Positions 8,199 to 19,710 are shown, counted from the first letter of the stretch. The stretch is 64,000 nt of DNA from an uncultured Bacteroidales bacterium (GCA_902800715.1 CADCFN010000004.1:1-64000), one strand, 5' to 3'. The notes: generated from the letters alone by a model not told the origin. Made by a program: numbers and translations.

Positions 8199-10265
8199 AT
8201 GGAGAAAGAGAAGAAATTTGCACGCACGCTGGTGACAACGGCGCTGCCCTATGCTAACGGACCCGTCCACATTGGCCATCTGGCTGGCGTGTATGTCCCT
8301 GCCGACATCTATGTGCGCTACCTGCGTCTGCAGGGCGAGAACGTGCTGTTCGTCGGTGGCAGTGATGAGCATGGTGTTCCCGTTACCCAACGCGCCCGCA
8401 AGGAAGGCATCACCCCGCAGCAGGTTGTTGACCGCTATCACAGTTTGATTAGGGACTCGTTCGATGAATTCGGCATTTCCTATGACATCTACAGCCGCAC
8501 GACCAGCAAGACACATCACCAGTTTGCCGCTGAGTTCTTCCGCAAACTCTACGACGACGGTAAACTCATCGAGAAGACCACCAAGCAGTTCTACGACGAG
8601 CAGGACGGCAAATTCCTCACCGATCGCGATGTAGAGGGCGAGTGCCCCTACTGCCACCATCCTGCCGCCAAGGGCAACCAGTGCGAGGACGGCTGCGGCC
8701 GCGACCTGGACCCCACCGAACTGATTAATCCGCACGCCAAAGACAGCGACCATCCCCTCGTCCTCAAGGACACCACCAACTGGTTCCTGCCCCTCAACGA
8801 GTATGAGGACTGGCTCAAGGAGTGGATTCTCGAAGGTCATCAGGAGTGGCGCAGCAACGTGTATGGCCAGTGCAAGTCTTGGCTCGACAACGGACTGCAG
8901 CCCCGTGCCATGACACGCGACCTGGACTGGGGTATTCCTGTTCCCGTCGAGGGTGCCGAGGGCAAGGTGCTGTATGTGTGGTTTGACGCGCCCATCGGCT
9001 ACATCAGCAACACCAAGGAACTGTGTGATGCCCAGCCCGAGCGCTGGGGCACATGGCAGCAGTGGTGGCAGAATGACGAGACCCGCATGATTCACTTCAT
9101 CGGCAAGGACAACATCGTGTTCCACTGCATCATCTTCCCCACCATGATGAAAGCCCACGGTGACTACATCATGCCCGACAATGTGCCTGCCAACGAGTTC
9201 CTCAACCTCGAGGGTGACAAGATTTCGACCAGCCGCAACTGGGCTGTTTGGCTGCATGAGTACCTCCAGGAGTTCCCTGGCAAGCAGGATGTGCTGCGCT
9301 ATGTACTCACCGCCAATGCCCCCGAGACCAAGGACAACGACTTCACTTGGAAGGACTTCCAAGCCCGCAACAACAACGAGCTGGTGGCCATCCTGGGTAA
9401 CTTCGTGAACCGCGCCCTGGTGCTGACTCACAAGTTCTGTGAAGGCATCGTGCCCGAAGCCGGCGAACTCACCGACGTGGACCGTGCTACCATCGAGGAA
9501 TTCAAGAACGTGAAGGTTGTCTTGAGCGACCACATCGAGCATTTCCACTTCCGTGAGGCCCTGAAGGACGCTATGGACCTGGCCCGCATCGGCAACAAAT
9601 ACCTCGCCGACACCGAGCCCTGGAAACTCGCCAAGACCGACATGGCGCGTGTGCAGACCATCATGAACCTGGCCCTGCAGATTACCGCCAACCTCTCAAT
9701 CGCCTTCGAGCCGTTCCTGCCCTTCAGTTCATCGAAACTGCGTAGCATGATTGGTATGGACAAAGCCGACTGGAGCCGTCTGGGCGACATCGACATCCTG
9801 CCCGCAGGACGCCAGCTGGAGCAGCCCGTGCTGCTGTTCGAGAAAATCGAGGACAGCGTCATCGATGCACAAATCCAGCGTTTGGAGCGCATCAAGCAGG
9901 AGAACATCATCAACAACTTCAAGCCCAAGCCCGTTACCACATCGTGCACCATCGACGACTTTGCCAAGCTCGACATCCGCGTGGGTACCGTCTTGGAGTG
10001 CGAAAAGGTGAAAAAGGCTGACAAACTGCTGAAGTTCACTATCGACGACGGCATGGCGGGACGCACCATCATCAGCGGCATCGCCAAGTGGTATGAACCC
10101 GAGGATCTGGTGGGCAAGCAGGTGTGCTTCATCGCCAACTTCCCGCCCCGCAAACTCAAGGGCATCGAGAGCCAGGGCATGATTCTGAGTGCCGAGGATG
10201 CCGGCGGACGCCTCGTGGTCATCGGCCCGACGGGTCCCGTCAAACCCGGCTGCCAAGTGGGGTAA
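8199..10265 (+). CDS. metG: methionyl-tRNA synthetase
   Basis: 688 residues, the length of the long MetG form. It charges tRNA-Met with methionine in the cytoplasm. The class I HIGH motif is in [16 protein letters not shown] near residue 20. The zinc-knuckle cysteines are in CPYCHHPA and CEDGCGRD (about 145-165), the KMSKS-equivalent is KISTSRNW (about 338), and [14 protein letters not shown] is typical. The last 110 residues (from [12 protein letters not shown]) form the Trbp111-like tRNA-binding domain that allows dimerisation. It stands alone and ends against convergent genes. Confidence 0.98.
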   Translation: MEKEKKFARTLVTTALPYANGPVHIGHLAGVYVPADIYVRYLRLQGENVLFVGGSDEHGVPVTQRARKEGITPQQVVDRYHSLIRDSFDEFGISYDIYSRTTSKTHHQFAAEFFRKLYDDGKLIEKTTKQFYDEQDGKFLTDRDVEGECPYCHHPAAKGNQCEDGCGRDLDPTELINPHAKDSDHPLVLKDTTNWFLPLNEYEDWLKEWILEGHQEWRSNVYGQCKSWLDNGLQPRAMTRDLDWGIPVPVEGAEGKVLYVWFDAPIGYISNTKELCDAQPERWGTWQQWWQNDETRMIHFIGKDNIVFHCIIFPTMMKAHGDYIMPDNVPANEFLNLEGDKISTSRNWAVWLHEYLQEFPGKQDVLRYVLTANAPETKDNDFTWKDFQARNNNELVAILGNFVNRALVLTHKFCEGIVPEAGELTDVDRATIEEFKNVKVVLSDHIEHFHFREALKDAMDLARIGNKYLADTEPWKLAKTDMARVQTIMNLALQITANLSIAFEPFLPFSSSKLRSMIGMDKADWSRLGDIDILPAGRQLEQPVLLFEKIEDSVIDAQIQRLERIKQENIINNFKPKPVTTSCTIDDFAKLDIRVGTVLECEKVKKADKLLKFTIDDGMAGRTIISGIAKWYEPEDLVGKQVCFIANFPPRKLKGIESQGMILSAEDAGGRLVVIGPTGPVKPGCQVG

Positions 10266-10306
10266 AATCATGCGGTAAGACCGCTTTCATGATTAGAAAT
10301 TAAAAA

Positions 10307-10338
10307 ATTAGTGGCTGGAGCTCGCTCTAGCCACTAAT
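10307..10338. terminator. bidirectional terminator between metG and the cupin gene
   Basis: Stem of 15 bases (ATTAGTGGCTGGAGC at 10307-10321 and its near complement at 10324-10338) flanked by an A-run upstream and a T-rich stretch downstream, so it can end transcripts from both sides. A smaller nested hairpin (10266-10294) lies just after the metG stop. Confidence 0.75.
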
Positions 10339-10390
10339 CACATTTTCACATCATAACTAATGTGAATCTATTGACAGTAGTTGTTGATGA

Positions 10391-11482
10391 TTATTTAAGC
10401 TTGTTGTAGATATCATCGGTAACGGGTTCCAGCCATTCGTTGCTGGCGCCCTCTTCGACACTGGTGTGATAGGTCAGATGCTGGAACCACGAGTCGCGGG
10501 CAGCGCCGTGCCAGTGCTTTGCCTCGGCTGGGATGGCAATGACGGTACCGGGAGTCATCTCGACCGCCTCTTTGCCCCATTCCTGATACCATCCACGCCC
10601 GGCGACGCAGATGAGCACCTGCACCTGACGGTGATGGACATGCCAGTTGTTGCGGCAACCGGGCTCAAAGGTCACGTTGAACAAGCCACCTCCCATATCA
10701 GCAAGATAGCTGTTGCCTGTGAAGAATTGTCCGTAGGGGTTGGGCTCACCTTGGGGCCACACATTGAAATCGACAGTGTTGACTGCCTGTGACGGCTCAT
10801 TGAACACCTCAGCGACAGCACGCTCACAACGCACTGCCTCGGCCTCACCGACCTTTTCGCGCAGCACAGCAGGAATTTCGTGCAGCTGCCCGTCACTCAC
10901 GCCCATATTCCTGGCACCGCTGACGTGAGCCTTCAACTGCGGCTCACAACCCTGCAGAGCAGAGATGGCAGACACGGTGACAATCTCGCGGTCAGCAAAG
11001 GAGAGGTTATTACGGGCGAAGATGTCTCCAAAGAGATGCGCTTTAAGATAATAGTCGGTCTGGGGGGCAAAAGTGTAGTTGAAAGGCTGTCCCGAGAGTC
11101 GCGTCTGCACCGCCGTTCCCTGCTTGAGGGCATCATAATCCTTGGGGAGCGGGTCGGCTTCACGGCCGGGCTCAGTCTTTTTGCCCTCGGCTTCACGCTC
11201 CTTGATAACCTGCTGCAATACGCCAAGCGCATTCAGTGAGCGGGGAAAACCCGTGTAGGCGTAAAGTTGCGACAGGGCCTCCTTGGCCTCGCTGACGGTC
11301 AGCCCATTGTCAAAGCCATTGTTCAAGGCTTGTCTCAGCCCTTCCATATTACCTCTTGCCTCGTTGGCAGCGATAGCCACGAGCGCTTGTTGTCTGTTGG
11401 TCAGTTCCATTTTCTGTGCGTTGGTTGAAACGGATGCCGCCAGCAATATGACAGTCAGCATCCAGTGTTTCAAGATGTTCAT
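10391..11482 (-). CDS. exported carboxymuconolactone-decarboxylase-like / cupin fusion protein
   Basis: 363 residues with a signal peptide (MNILKHWMLTVILLAASVSTNAQ). Two carboxymuconolactone-decarboxylase-like helical segments occupy about 30-110 and 140-225. The second has ISALQGCEPQLKAHVSGA with a single Cys, so the CxxC of AhpD-type peroxidase partners is absent. A cupin domain follows (about 260-345) with metal-ligand-like NNWHVHHRQVQ and AKHWHGA. The same fused layout is common in gut Bacteroidales, but no substrate is established. Its ATG overlaps the stop of the upstream hydrolase gene by 4 bases, so the two are co-translated and probably act on one pathway in the periplasm. Confidence 0.85.
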   Translation of the reverse strand: MNILKHWMLTVILLAASVSTNAQKMELTNRQQALVAIAANEARGNMEGLRQALNNGFDNGLTVSEAKEALSQLYAYTGFPRSLNALGVLQQVIKEREAEGKKTEPGREADPLPKDYDALKQGTAVQTRLSGQPFNYTFAPQTDYYLKAHLFGDIFARNNLSFADREIVTVSAISALQGCEPQLKAHVSGARNMGVSDGQLHEIPAVLREKVGEAEAVRCERAVAEVFNEPSQAVNTVDFNVWPQGEPNPYGQFFTGNSYLADMGGGLFNVTFEPGCRNNWHVHHRQVQVLICVAGRGWYQEWGKEAVEMTPGTVIAIPAEAKHWHGAARDSWFQHLTYHTSVEEGASNEWLEPVTDDIYNKLK

Positions 11483-12597
11483 TTCAGATTCTCTTTAAAG
11501 AAGGTTTCAATTTTGTCGTAGGGGATGACTCCTGCCTTGTCGTCATAAAGGTCCACATGCGAAGCTCCGGGGATAATCATCAGTTCCTTATTACCCTCCT
11601 TGGCACTCACGCCTTCCACATGCTTGCCTGTCATCTTCTCGAAGGCATACTCCGAGAAATAGCGCGAGTGAGCCTTCTCGCCGTGGATGAGCAGTACGGG
11701 ATTCTCAATCTCATGGGCCCAAGCGAGCAACGGTTGGTTCATAAACGACTGGCATCCGATGACGTTCCATCCATCGTTGGAGTTGCCGCTGCGCTCATGG
11801 TAGCCGCGTTTGGTCTTATAATAATCATAATAGTCCTTGACGAACCAGGGAGCATCTTCGGGCAACGGGTCTACTACGCCACCAGCACGTTTGTAGGTAC
11901 CAGCCTTGTAGTCCGCAGTGCGTTGGGCAGCCATGGCACGACGTTTTTCCATGCGCTGTTCCTTGGTATCCTCACTGGCAAAGTAACCCTCTACATTTAC
12001 CTTGCTCATGTCGTACATCGTCGAGGCGACAGTGGCCTTGATACGCGGGTCGATGGCTGCAGCGTTGACTGCCATGCCGCCAAAACCGCAAATGCCGATG
12101 ATACCGATGCGCTCTGGATCTACATTGTCCTGCACCGAGAGGAAATCGACTGCAGCAAGGAAGTCCTCGGTATTGATGTCGGGCGAAGCCATGCGTCGGG
12201 GCTCGCCACCGCTCTCACCAGTGAACGACGGGTCAAAAGCAATGGCCAGGAAGCCACGCTCTGCCATGTGCTGGGCATACAGTCCACTCGACTGCTCCTT
12301 CACGGCACCAAACGGTCCAGTTACCGCAATCGCCGCCAGTTTGCCCTGGGCATTCTTCGGTGTGTACATGTCGGCAGCAAGTTCGATGCCGTAACGGTTG
12401 GTGAAGGTCACCTTCTTGTGCTCAACTTTGTCGCTCAACGGGAACGTCTTGTCCCACTCTTTAGTCAGATTCAATGTCGTTTTCATATTCTCGTCATTTT
12501 GGTTGTTTTCATTCGCTCCTGTACATGCCAGCATCAAGCCACCCAGCAACACTGTGGTCAGCAGCAGGATGTTTCGTGAAATCTTTTTCATACTCAT
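11479..12597 (-). CDS. alpha/beta-hydrolase lipoprotein (dienelactone-hydrolase-like)
   Basis: 372 residues with a lipoprotein signal (GGLMLACTGANEN, Cys about 25). An ATG at 12591 is an equally good start. The hydrolase fold shows IAVTGPFGAVKEQ, then a nucleophile region IGIIGICGFGGMAVNAAA in which the nucleophile would be Cys rather than Ser. The acid and His are probably in PVLLIHGEKAHSR and PGASHVDLYDD. It is the first gene of a two-gene operon with the decarboxylase/cupin protein. A divergent AraC regulator lies on the other side of a 144-base gap and probably controls it. Confidence 0.85.
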   Translation of the reverse strand: MSMKKISRNILLLTTVLLGGLMLACTGANENNQNDENMKTTLNLTKEWDKTFPLSDKVEHKKVTFTNRYGIELAADMYTPKNAQGKLAAIAVTGPFGAVKEQSSGLYAQHMAERGFLAIAFDPSFTGESGGEPRRMASPDINTEDFLAAVDFLSVQDNVDPERIGIIGICGFGGMAVNAAAIDPRIKATVASTMYDMSKVNVEGYFASEDTKEQRMEKRRAMAAQRTADYKAGTYKRAGGVVDPLPEDAPWFVKDYYDYYKTKRGYHERSGNSNDGWNVIGCQSFMNQPLLAWAHEIENPVLLIHGEKAHSRYFSEYAFEKMTGKHVEGVSAKEGNKELMIIPGASHVDLYDDKAGVIPYDKIETFFKENLK

Positions 12598-12726
12598 AAC
12601 TATTGTAATTAACTTAACGATGCAAAATTACTATCTTCCTGGTGGCCATCAGTTATCCAAAATACTTGAAAAACTACCAGTTTTGCCATTTTTCATCATT
12701 CGTTTCGAGTTTTGGATAAAAAATAC

Positions 12727-12734
12727 TACCTTTG
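12727..12734 (+). promoter_or_regulatory. -7 box of the AraC-family gene
   Basis: TACCTTTG ends 7 bases before ATG 12742. The opposite-facing hydrolase operon has a TAATTTTG on the minus strand near 12620, so both genes share this AT-rich control region. Confidence 0.55.
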
Positions 12735-12741
12735 TACACCA

Positions 12742-13647
12742 ATGAAAGAACTTGTACATATCAATAACGCCAATGACTTTGCCAGGGAGTTCGGTGCACC
12801 GGTCTTGCACCCGATGGTGTGTGTCGTCCACTTTGACGAACTGGGCAAGATACATCACATGCTCACCAAGATGGGAGTGTACGCCATCTTTGTGCAAGAC
12901 AATTTCCCGACTGGGGCGACCTATGGCATGGGAGGCTATGACACATCCAAGGGCACGTTGACAGCGGCGTCGCCTGGTCAGATTATCGGCAAGGTCGACG
13001 ATGGCCACCGTGAGTTGTATCACGGCTGGGTGCTGCTGTTCGATGCCGAATTCATGCGCGGCACGGTGTTTGAAGAACGGCTCACCGACTATCATTTCTT
13101 CTCCTATAACGTGAACGAAGCGCTGCAAACGACCGAAGGCGAGAAGCAGCTGATGTGGCAACTGATGGAACTAATCCGCAGGTTCATCAAGCATCGTGAC
13201 CAAACGGCACTCACCGACCGGATTGTACAGGACTATATCGTGCTGGTGTGCGACTACTGCCTGCTGTTCTATCAACGCCAGTTTGAATCAGTAGCGTGGA
13301 AAAAAAGCGACCTGCTGACGCGTTTCCAGCATGTGCTGACAAACTACTACGAGCGGCAGTTGCAATTCAAGTACGGTCTGCCCAACGTCAAGTATTGCGC
13401 CTCGGAGCTGTGCCTCTCATCCAGCTACTTCGGTGACGTGGTGCGCAGCGCCACGGGCGACAGCCCCACGCGCATCATCCAGCGTTTCCTCATCGACCGC
13501 GCCAAGAGTCTGCTGGTCGGTGGGCAGTCGGTGACGCAGACAGCCGAGGACCTGGGCTTCGAGTACCCGCAGCATTTCACCCGTTTCTTCAAGAAACATG
13601 CGGGCATGACACCCTCAAAATATGTCACCTCGCGACAAAAAAAGTAA
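12742..13647 (+). CDS. AraC-family transcriptional regulator
   Basis: 301 residues from ATG 12742, which follows a TAnnTTTG box directly; the frame is open to 12712 but that start would precede the promoter. The N-terminal 190 residues are a ligand-sensing part typical of this class (HPMVCVVHFDEL). The C-terminal 100 residues hold the double helix-turn-helix (YCASELCLSSSYFGDVVRSATG and SVTQTAEDLGFEYPQHFTRF, ending MTPSKY). Divergent from the hydrolase/cupin operon, which is its likely target. Confidence 0.9.
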   Translation: MKELVHINNANDFAREFGAPVLHPMVCVVHFDELGKIHHMLTKMGVYAIFVQDNFPTGATYGMGGYDTSKGTLTAASPGQIIGKVDDGHRELYHGWVLLFDAEFMRGTVFEERLTDYHFFSYNVNEALQTTEGEKQLMWQLMELIRRFIKHRDQTALTDRIVQDYIVLVCDYCLLFYQRQFESVAWKKSDLLTRFQHVLTNYYERQLQFKYGLPNVKYCASELCLSSSYFGDVVRSATGDSPTRIIQRFLIDRAKSLLVGGQSVTQTAEDLGFEYPQHFTRFFKKHAGMTPSKYVTSRQKK

Positions 13648-13750
13648 TTCAGGTATGTTTCCAAGTGTTTCAGATATCCGCTGTTAAGTCCTTTCTGCGC
13701 ACCTTTGCAGCCACAATCGACAGCATACAACAACCAGTCAATTTTTCCCA

Positions 13751-14317
13751 ATGACAATCCAGGAATATAAAGAATACATCGCATCGGGACAGCCCGTGGA
13801 GGCTGGCTCTGAAGCCCACCTGCTCATGCACTGGGCAAGCCGCGAGGCACAGAAGGTTACCGCCAGACTGAACAACGCGTACCATGAGCCGGAGGAAATC
13901 CGCCTTCTGCTCTCCGAACTGTGGGGCTTTGACGTGCCCGAGAGTGTCGGCATGTTCCCGCCTTTCTATACCGACTTCGGGAAAAACACGGTAGTGGGCG
14001 AGCGCACGTTTCTCAATGCCGGATGCAAGTTCCAGGACCAGGGAGGCATCCGCATCGGCAACGACTGCCTCATCGGCCACAACGCCACGCTATGCACCAT
14101 CAACCACGCTCAAGACCCTGACCGTCGCGGCGACATGGAATTCCGCAGCATCATCATCGAGGATAAAGTGTGGCTGGGCGCCAATGTCACCATCCTGCCA
14201 GGTGTGACCATCGGCGAGGGTGCCATTGTAGCCGCCGGAGCAGTGGTGACCAAGGATGTGCCGCCCAGAACGATTGTGGGCGGCGTTCCAGCCAAAATCA
14301 TCAAGAAAATCATGTAA
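13751..14317 (+). CDS. sugar O-acetyltransferase, maltose/galactoside acetyltransferase type
   Basis: 188 residues. The N-terminal helical cap ([17 protein letters not shown]) and the left-handed beta-helix with hexapeptide repeats ([23 protein letters not shown], then [27 protein letters not shown]) identify it. The catalytic His is in TLCTINHAQ. The family transfers acetyl from acetyl-CoA to a sugar hydroxyl in the cytoplasm; the natural substrate is often unknown. It follows the AraC gene by about 100 bases on the same strand and may be co-transcribed with it. Confidence 0.9.
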   Translation: MTIQEYKEYIASGQPVEAGSEAHLLMHWASREAQKVTARLNNAYHEPEEIRLLLSELWGFDVPESVGMFPPFYTDFGKNTVVGERTFLNAGCKFQDQGGIRIGNDCLIGHNATLCTINHAQDPDRRGDMEFRSIIIEDKVWLGANVTILPGVTIGEGAIVAAGAVVTKDVPPRTIVGGVPAKIIKKIM

Positions 14318-14349
14318 ATGCCGCTGTAACGGCAGATGGCATACACACA

Positions 14350-15717
14350 TCAACCGATGACAACGGGCTTGGCGTCGGGCAGATGGGTGCTAAGAATGCG
14401 CAGGGGTTTGGGATAGAGGTTGTTGGCACGGTTACCCAGATTGTTGGCAAAACCGAGGACAGCGCCCTCATGGGCAACGAAGACGTAACCACGGGGACCG
14501 TCGAGGATAACGCTCTCGCCACGCAGGTAGCGCAATGCCGCCTGATAATCCACCTCACACACAGGGAAAGCGCCAGCCACCCTTGCCGTTGACATCGCCA
14601 GGGCATGGTGGGGCACTGTCTTGCGACCCATCACGGTCGCCAGTTCCACACCGGCGTGAAGGACGTTCAACGAGGCTCGCAGCGCCGCCACCTCGCGACG
14701 GATGTCCTGAGGCACGGCAATAAAGAGGTCACCCTGCTGGTCAATGACAAATTCATCGGGCGACGCGAGCCAGTTCTTGCCGACTTCATCGGCTTTTTTT
14801 GCTGTTTTCTCCTTGACACGAAGGTCCTGTCGCGGGGCATCACCCTCCTTGCGGAACACCGCCATAAACAGGCCCTCGCCATCCACACGGTGCGGCATGA
14901 AACGATAGCAATGGTAATCGCTGCCGATGGCGGGATGGATGTTCCAATCGGGTTCAACGGGCACCTCAAGCGAAGTGGCACCCAACTCCTCCACAATGAA
15001 ACGGGCCATTTCCTCATTTTCCTGCCGATTATAGGTGCAGGTGCTGTAGATGAACAGGCCACCGGGACGCAATGCCTGCCAGACGTCTGAAAGAATCTCG
15101 CGCTGGCGCTGGGCGCACTGCTCGACCAGGGCGGGCGACCATTGCGCCACCGCCTCGTCATCCTTGCGCATCATGCCCTCACCGCTGCACGGCACATCGG
15201 CGGCAATAACGTCAAAGAAATGTGTCATTTTTCCCAAGTTGGCGGGGGCATTGCTTGTCACCACACACCGGGGACAGCCCCAGCGGACGACATTGTCGGC
15301 TAGCACACGGGCACGCGGTGGCACAATCTCGTTGGCGACCGTCAGCGAGCGCGGCGGCAGTGCCTGGACAGCAGCGGTGGTCTTGCCGCCAGGGGCGGCA
15401 CACAGGTCCAGATAACGCACCGGTTCATGGATGAACTGCCTGATGACATGGGCGATGAACATCGACGAGGCATCCTGCACATAGTAGCGCCCCGCATGCC
15501 AGTCGGGGTCAAAGGTGAACGTCGGGCGGTCTTGAAGATAGAAACCCTCCGGGCACCACCGCACACGGCGGGCACCATCGGGCACCCCCACCCCACGCGC
15601 CGAGTTGACGCGCACTGCGACACTGGGCTCGCTCGTCGTGATTGCATCGGCAAGCGCCTCCCACTCGTCAGGCAACAGCCCATGTAATTGCTCTATAAAC
15701 TCTTCAGGTAATTTCAT
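14350..15717 (-). CDS. rsmF: RsmF-like rRNA (cytosine-C5)-methyltransferase (NOL1/NOP2/Sun family)
   Basis: 455 residues from ATG 15717, chosen because the -7 box lies 5 bases upstream and MKLPEEFIEQLHGLLP is the usual family N-terminus. The SAM-binding motif is DLCAAPGGKTTAAVQAL. The catalytic motif IV is DVPCSGEGMMRKD and motif VI is STCTYNRQENE. The C-terminal part (from about 370) is a PUA-like RNA-binding domain. It methylates a cytosine of 16S rRNA; the exact position is not deducible, so the symbol is by similarity only. Confidence 0.88.
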   Translation of the reverse strand: MKLPEEFIEQLHGLLPDEWEALADAITTSEPSVAVRVNSARGVGVPDGARRVRWCPEGFYLQDRPTFTFDPDWHAGRYYVQDASSMFIAHVIRQFIHEPVRYLDLCAAPGGKTTAAVQALPPRSLTVANEIVPPRARVLADNVVRWGCPRCVVTSNAPANLGKMTHFFDVIAADVPCSGEGMMRKDDEAVAQWSPALVEQCAQRQREILSDVWQALRPGGLFIYSTCTYNRQENEEMARFIVEELGATSLEVPVEPDWNIHPAIGSDYHCYRFMPHRVDGEGLFMAVFRKEGDAPRQDLRVKEKTAKKADEVGKNWLASPDEFVIDQQGDLFIAVPQDIRREVAALRASLNVLHAGVELATVMGRKTVPHHALAMSTARVAGAFPVCEVDYQAALRYLRGESVILDGPRGYVFVAHEGAVLGFANNLGNRANNLYPKPLRILSTHLPDAKPVVIG

Positions 15718-15722
15718 CGCTG

Positions 15723-15730
15723 CAAAGTTA
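15723..15730 (-). promoter_or_regulatory. -7 box of the rRNA methyltransferase gene
   Basis: TAACTTTG on the minus strand, 5 bases before the ATG; another near-leaderless layout. Confidence 0.5.
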
Positions 15731-15779
15731 GTAAAAATCACGCAATCTCCATGACGACTACAATATGGGACGAGAAACC

Positions 15780-15879
15780 GATTTTTGTCCAAATCTATGG
15801 TTTTTGACCCACATTTGGACAAAAATCGCATTATTTTCGTCCAAATCTATACTTTTTACCCCACATTTGGACAAAAATC
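15780..15879. repeat. two tandem 52-base units, each a long stem-loop
   Basis: Unit 1 has perfect 15-base arms (GATTTTTGTCCAAAT at 15780-15794, complement at 15813-15827) and an 18-base loop. Unit 2 is shifted by 52 bases with 14-base arms (15833-15846 and 15865-15878, one mismatch) and a nearly identical loop (CTATACTTTTTACCCCAC). They lie between the divergent rsmF-like gene and gyrB, upstream of the gyrB promoter. Confidence 0.9.
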
Positions 15880-15973
15880 CTTGTTCTAGGCAATTTAAAA
15901 CAACGACATAATTCCAGACTGGTTTTCATGGGAAAAAGCGGGTTGGAATTAGCGTTTTTTAAGGATTTAAAAC

Positions 15974-18042
<2,069 letters not shown>

Positions 18043-18043
18043 T

Positions 18044-18076
18044 TCTAAAATTGCCAGCATTTCTGGCAATTTTAGA
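18044..18076 (+). terminator. gyrB terminator
   Basis: Perfect 14-base arms (TCTAAAATTGCCAG at 18044-18057, complement at 18063-18076) with a 5-base loop, starting right after the stop codon. Confidence 0.8.
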
Positions 18077-18179
18077 AGTTTAGAGTTTAGTGGTTAGAGT
18101 TTAGAGATTCGCTTGATTCTAATCTTGCCGAGAAAGGCAATTAATTGAAGTTTAGAGTTTAGTGGTTAGAGTTTAGAGA
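18075..18179. repeat. 33-base direct repeat, two copies (TTTAGAG-rich)
   Basis: Identical 33-base copies at 18075-18107 and 18147-18179, built from the words TTTAGAGTTTAG and GGTTAGAG. Related text lies at about 31416-31440 and 58820-58851 on the other strand. All copies are intergenic. The remaining part of this gap (18180-18240) shows nothing else recognisable. Confidence 0.9.
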
Positions 18180-18239
18180 GATTTAAACGAGCCTTTGGCT
18201 CCGTGGGGCGTAATCCCCGCGACGATATATATGTTATAA

Positions 18240-18272
18240 AACCCTCAGTGTTGTAATGGCACCGAGGGTTTT
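18240..18272 (+). terminator. second stem-loop after gyrB
   Basis: AACCCTC and GAGGGTT arms around a loop, followed by TTTTT. Confidence 0.6.
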
Positions 18273-18301
18273 TATGTATTCGTCCCGCTTGGATGCAGGC
18301 C

Positions 18302-18338
18302 CAAAAAACGAGCACCGGGGCGTTGAGCCTCGGTGCTG
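18302..18338 (-). terminator. terminator of the BlaI/M56 operon
   Basis: On the minus strand a GC-rich hairpin (AGCACCGAGG pairing with CCGGTGCT) is followed by TTTTTT, a textbook intrinsic terminator just past the stop at 18361. Confidence 0.8.
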
Positions 18339-18360
18339 TATCTTTTCAGATTTTAATCAC

Positions 18361-19692
18361 TTAAGGATTTTGCTGGGGCACATCGGCACTGCTGCGGATG
18401 TTGAAGCTGACAGGCAGGGTGTACCACACGGCTACGGGTTGGCCGTCCTGGCGACCAGGTTCAAACTTGGGTAAGGTTTTGACCACACGAACAGCCTCGG
18501 CATCAAGTTCCTCACTTACCGACCTGACAACCTTGACTTCTCCCACCTGGCCGGTCTTGTCAACAACAAACTGAAGAATCACACGGCCTTGAACATTATT
18601 CTTTGCGGCTTCGGGCGGATATTGGATGTTTTGGGACAGGTATTTAATCAGTTCGATTTCACCACCAGGAAACATGGGCATCTGCTCAACAGATTTATAG
18701 ATTGTTTCGGACTGGGGATTAGATTCATTGGTAACCTGTGCCTCGGCATTCCGCTCGACAGCCACGGGCGACTGCATTGTTGACTGGACAGCGCGGTCCT
18801 GCTGACCATTAGCCGTCACTACTGCTGCTACACTCTTGGTGTTGGCAAAGGCCAACAGCGCCAATGCTATCACGGGCACCACAGCCAGCGCTCGCAATCG
18901 ATTCCATCGGCTGCTTTTGTTCATCGTCATCATACGGATTCGTTTTTTTAGAGATTGATAATTGAAGTTATTTGCCATCGAGAACAACTGGTTCCCCACG
19001 GACTTTCGTATGAGCAGTAACTGGTACTGCTTCACGTCTACGCCTTGATTAAGGACAGCCTCATCAGCCTCATACTCATGCACTTGTCGCAACTCTCGGC
19101 TCAATAGCCAGGCTGCAGGATTCCACCACTGGAACAGCGTCACTAGCCCCAGAAACAGCACATCCCAGGAGTGCCGCAGGTCGATGTGCGCCTGCTCGTG
19201 GGTGAGAATCTCACGCGGGTTGTCGCGGTAATCCTGCTCGTTGATTACGATGTGCTTGAAGTAACTGAACGGAGTCTGGTCACCAGGGATAATATGCAGC
19301 GTGGCACCGCTAGGCAGCGACTCGCGCTGGCCCTGTTTCAAAAGGCGGTGCAGGCTCCATTGGCCATGCAGGAACCACACCACCGCCAGCACCATCCCGA
19401 TAAGATATAATACGGTGGCGATGCCCGTCACACTCCATGACGGCTCTACCTGCTGGGTAACGGCACCATTGGGCGAGACAAGCAATTCCTCGAGTATGAC
19501 CATCTGCTGGGTAACAGGAGCTGCCGTCTCCAATGAGAGCTTTACCCACGGCAATACCAGTGCCAGCGCCATGACCACGAGCAGCGCCACGCGGTTGAAC
19601 CGGTGAAACGTCTCGCGGCTGAGCAGCAATTTCCACAGCAGGTAAAATGCTATCAGACAGAGGCCCACTTTGATTTGATAGATGATTAACAT
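18361..19692 (-). CDS. BlaR1-type M56 membrane peptidase with C-terminal TonB domain
   Basis: 443 residues. Four membrane segments; the zinc-protease motif THEQAHIDLRH (HExxH, about residue 166) is followed by the third-ligand region HEYEADEAVL. After a fourth membrane segment (about 270-290) and a Gln/Glu-rich periplasmic linker comes a TonB C-terminal domain (about 355-440: GRVILQFVVDKTGQV, AVRVVKTLPKFEPGRQ). M56 proteins sense a signal and release a BlaI-type repressor by proteolysis; here the sensor domain is replaced by a TonB fold. It lies 18 bases downstream of the BlaI-like gene in one operon. Whether the TonB part energises a receptor or acts as a sensor is unknown. Confidence 0.9.
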   Translation of the reverse strand: MLIIYQIKVGLCLIAFYLLWKLLLSRETFHRFNRVALLVVMALALVLPWVKLSLETAAPVTQQMVILEELLVSPNGAVTQQVEPSWSVTGIATVLYLIGMVLAVVWFLHGQWSLHRLLKQGQRESLPSGATLHIIPGDQTPFSYFKHIVINEQDYRDNPREILTHEQAHIDLRHSWDVLFLGLVTLFQWWNPAAWLLSRELRQVHEYEADEAVLNQGVDVKQYQLLLIRKSVGNQLFSMANNFNYQSLKKRIRMMTMNKSSRWNRLRALAVVPVIALALLAFANTKSVAAVVTANGQQDRAVQSTMQSPVAVERNAEAQVTNESNPQSETIYKSVEQMPMFPGGEIELIKYLSQNIQYPPEAAKNNVQGRVILQFVVDKTGQVGEVKVVRSVSEELDAEAVRVVKTLPKFEPGRQDGQPVAVWYTLPVSFNIRSSADVPQQNP

Positions 19693-19710
19693 GGCGATAG
19701 AGGGGTTTTA

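Noticed and set aside
8136-9548. Long open frame antisense to metG; similar antisense frames against tnaA, the adhesin gene and both SusD genes
   Set aside because: They mirror the codon bias of strongly expressed GC-rich genes, have low-complexity Val/Leu/Gly-rich translations, no motif and no promoter or start context.
15780-15879. Tandem repeats as a CRISPR array
   Set aside because: Only two units with no distinct spacers, each a self-complementary hairpin, and no cas genes in the window.
18075-18179. Telomere-like TTTAGAG repeats marking a replicon end
   Set aside because: Copies are few, imperfect and scattered between ordinary genes, with continuous sequence on both sides.
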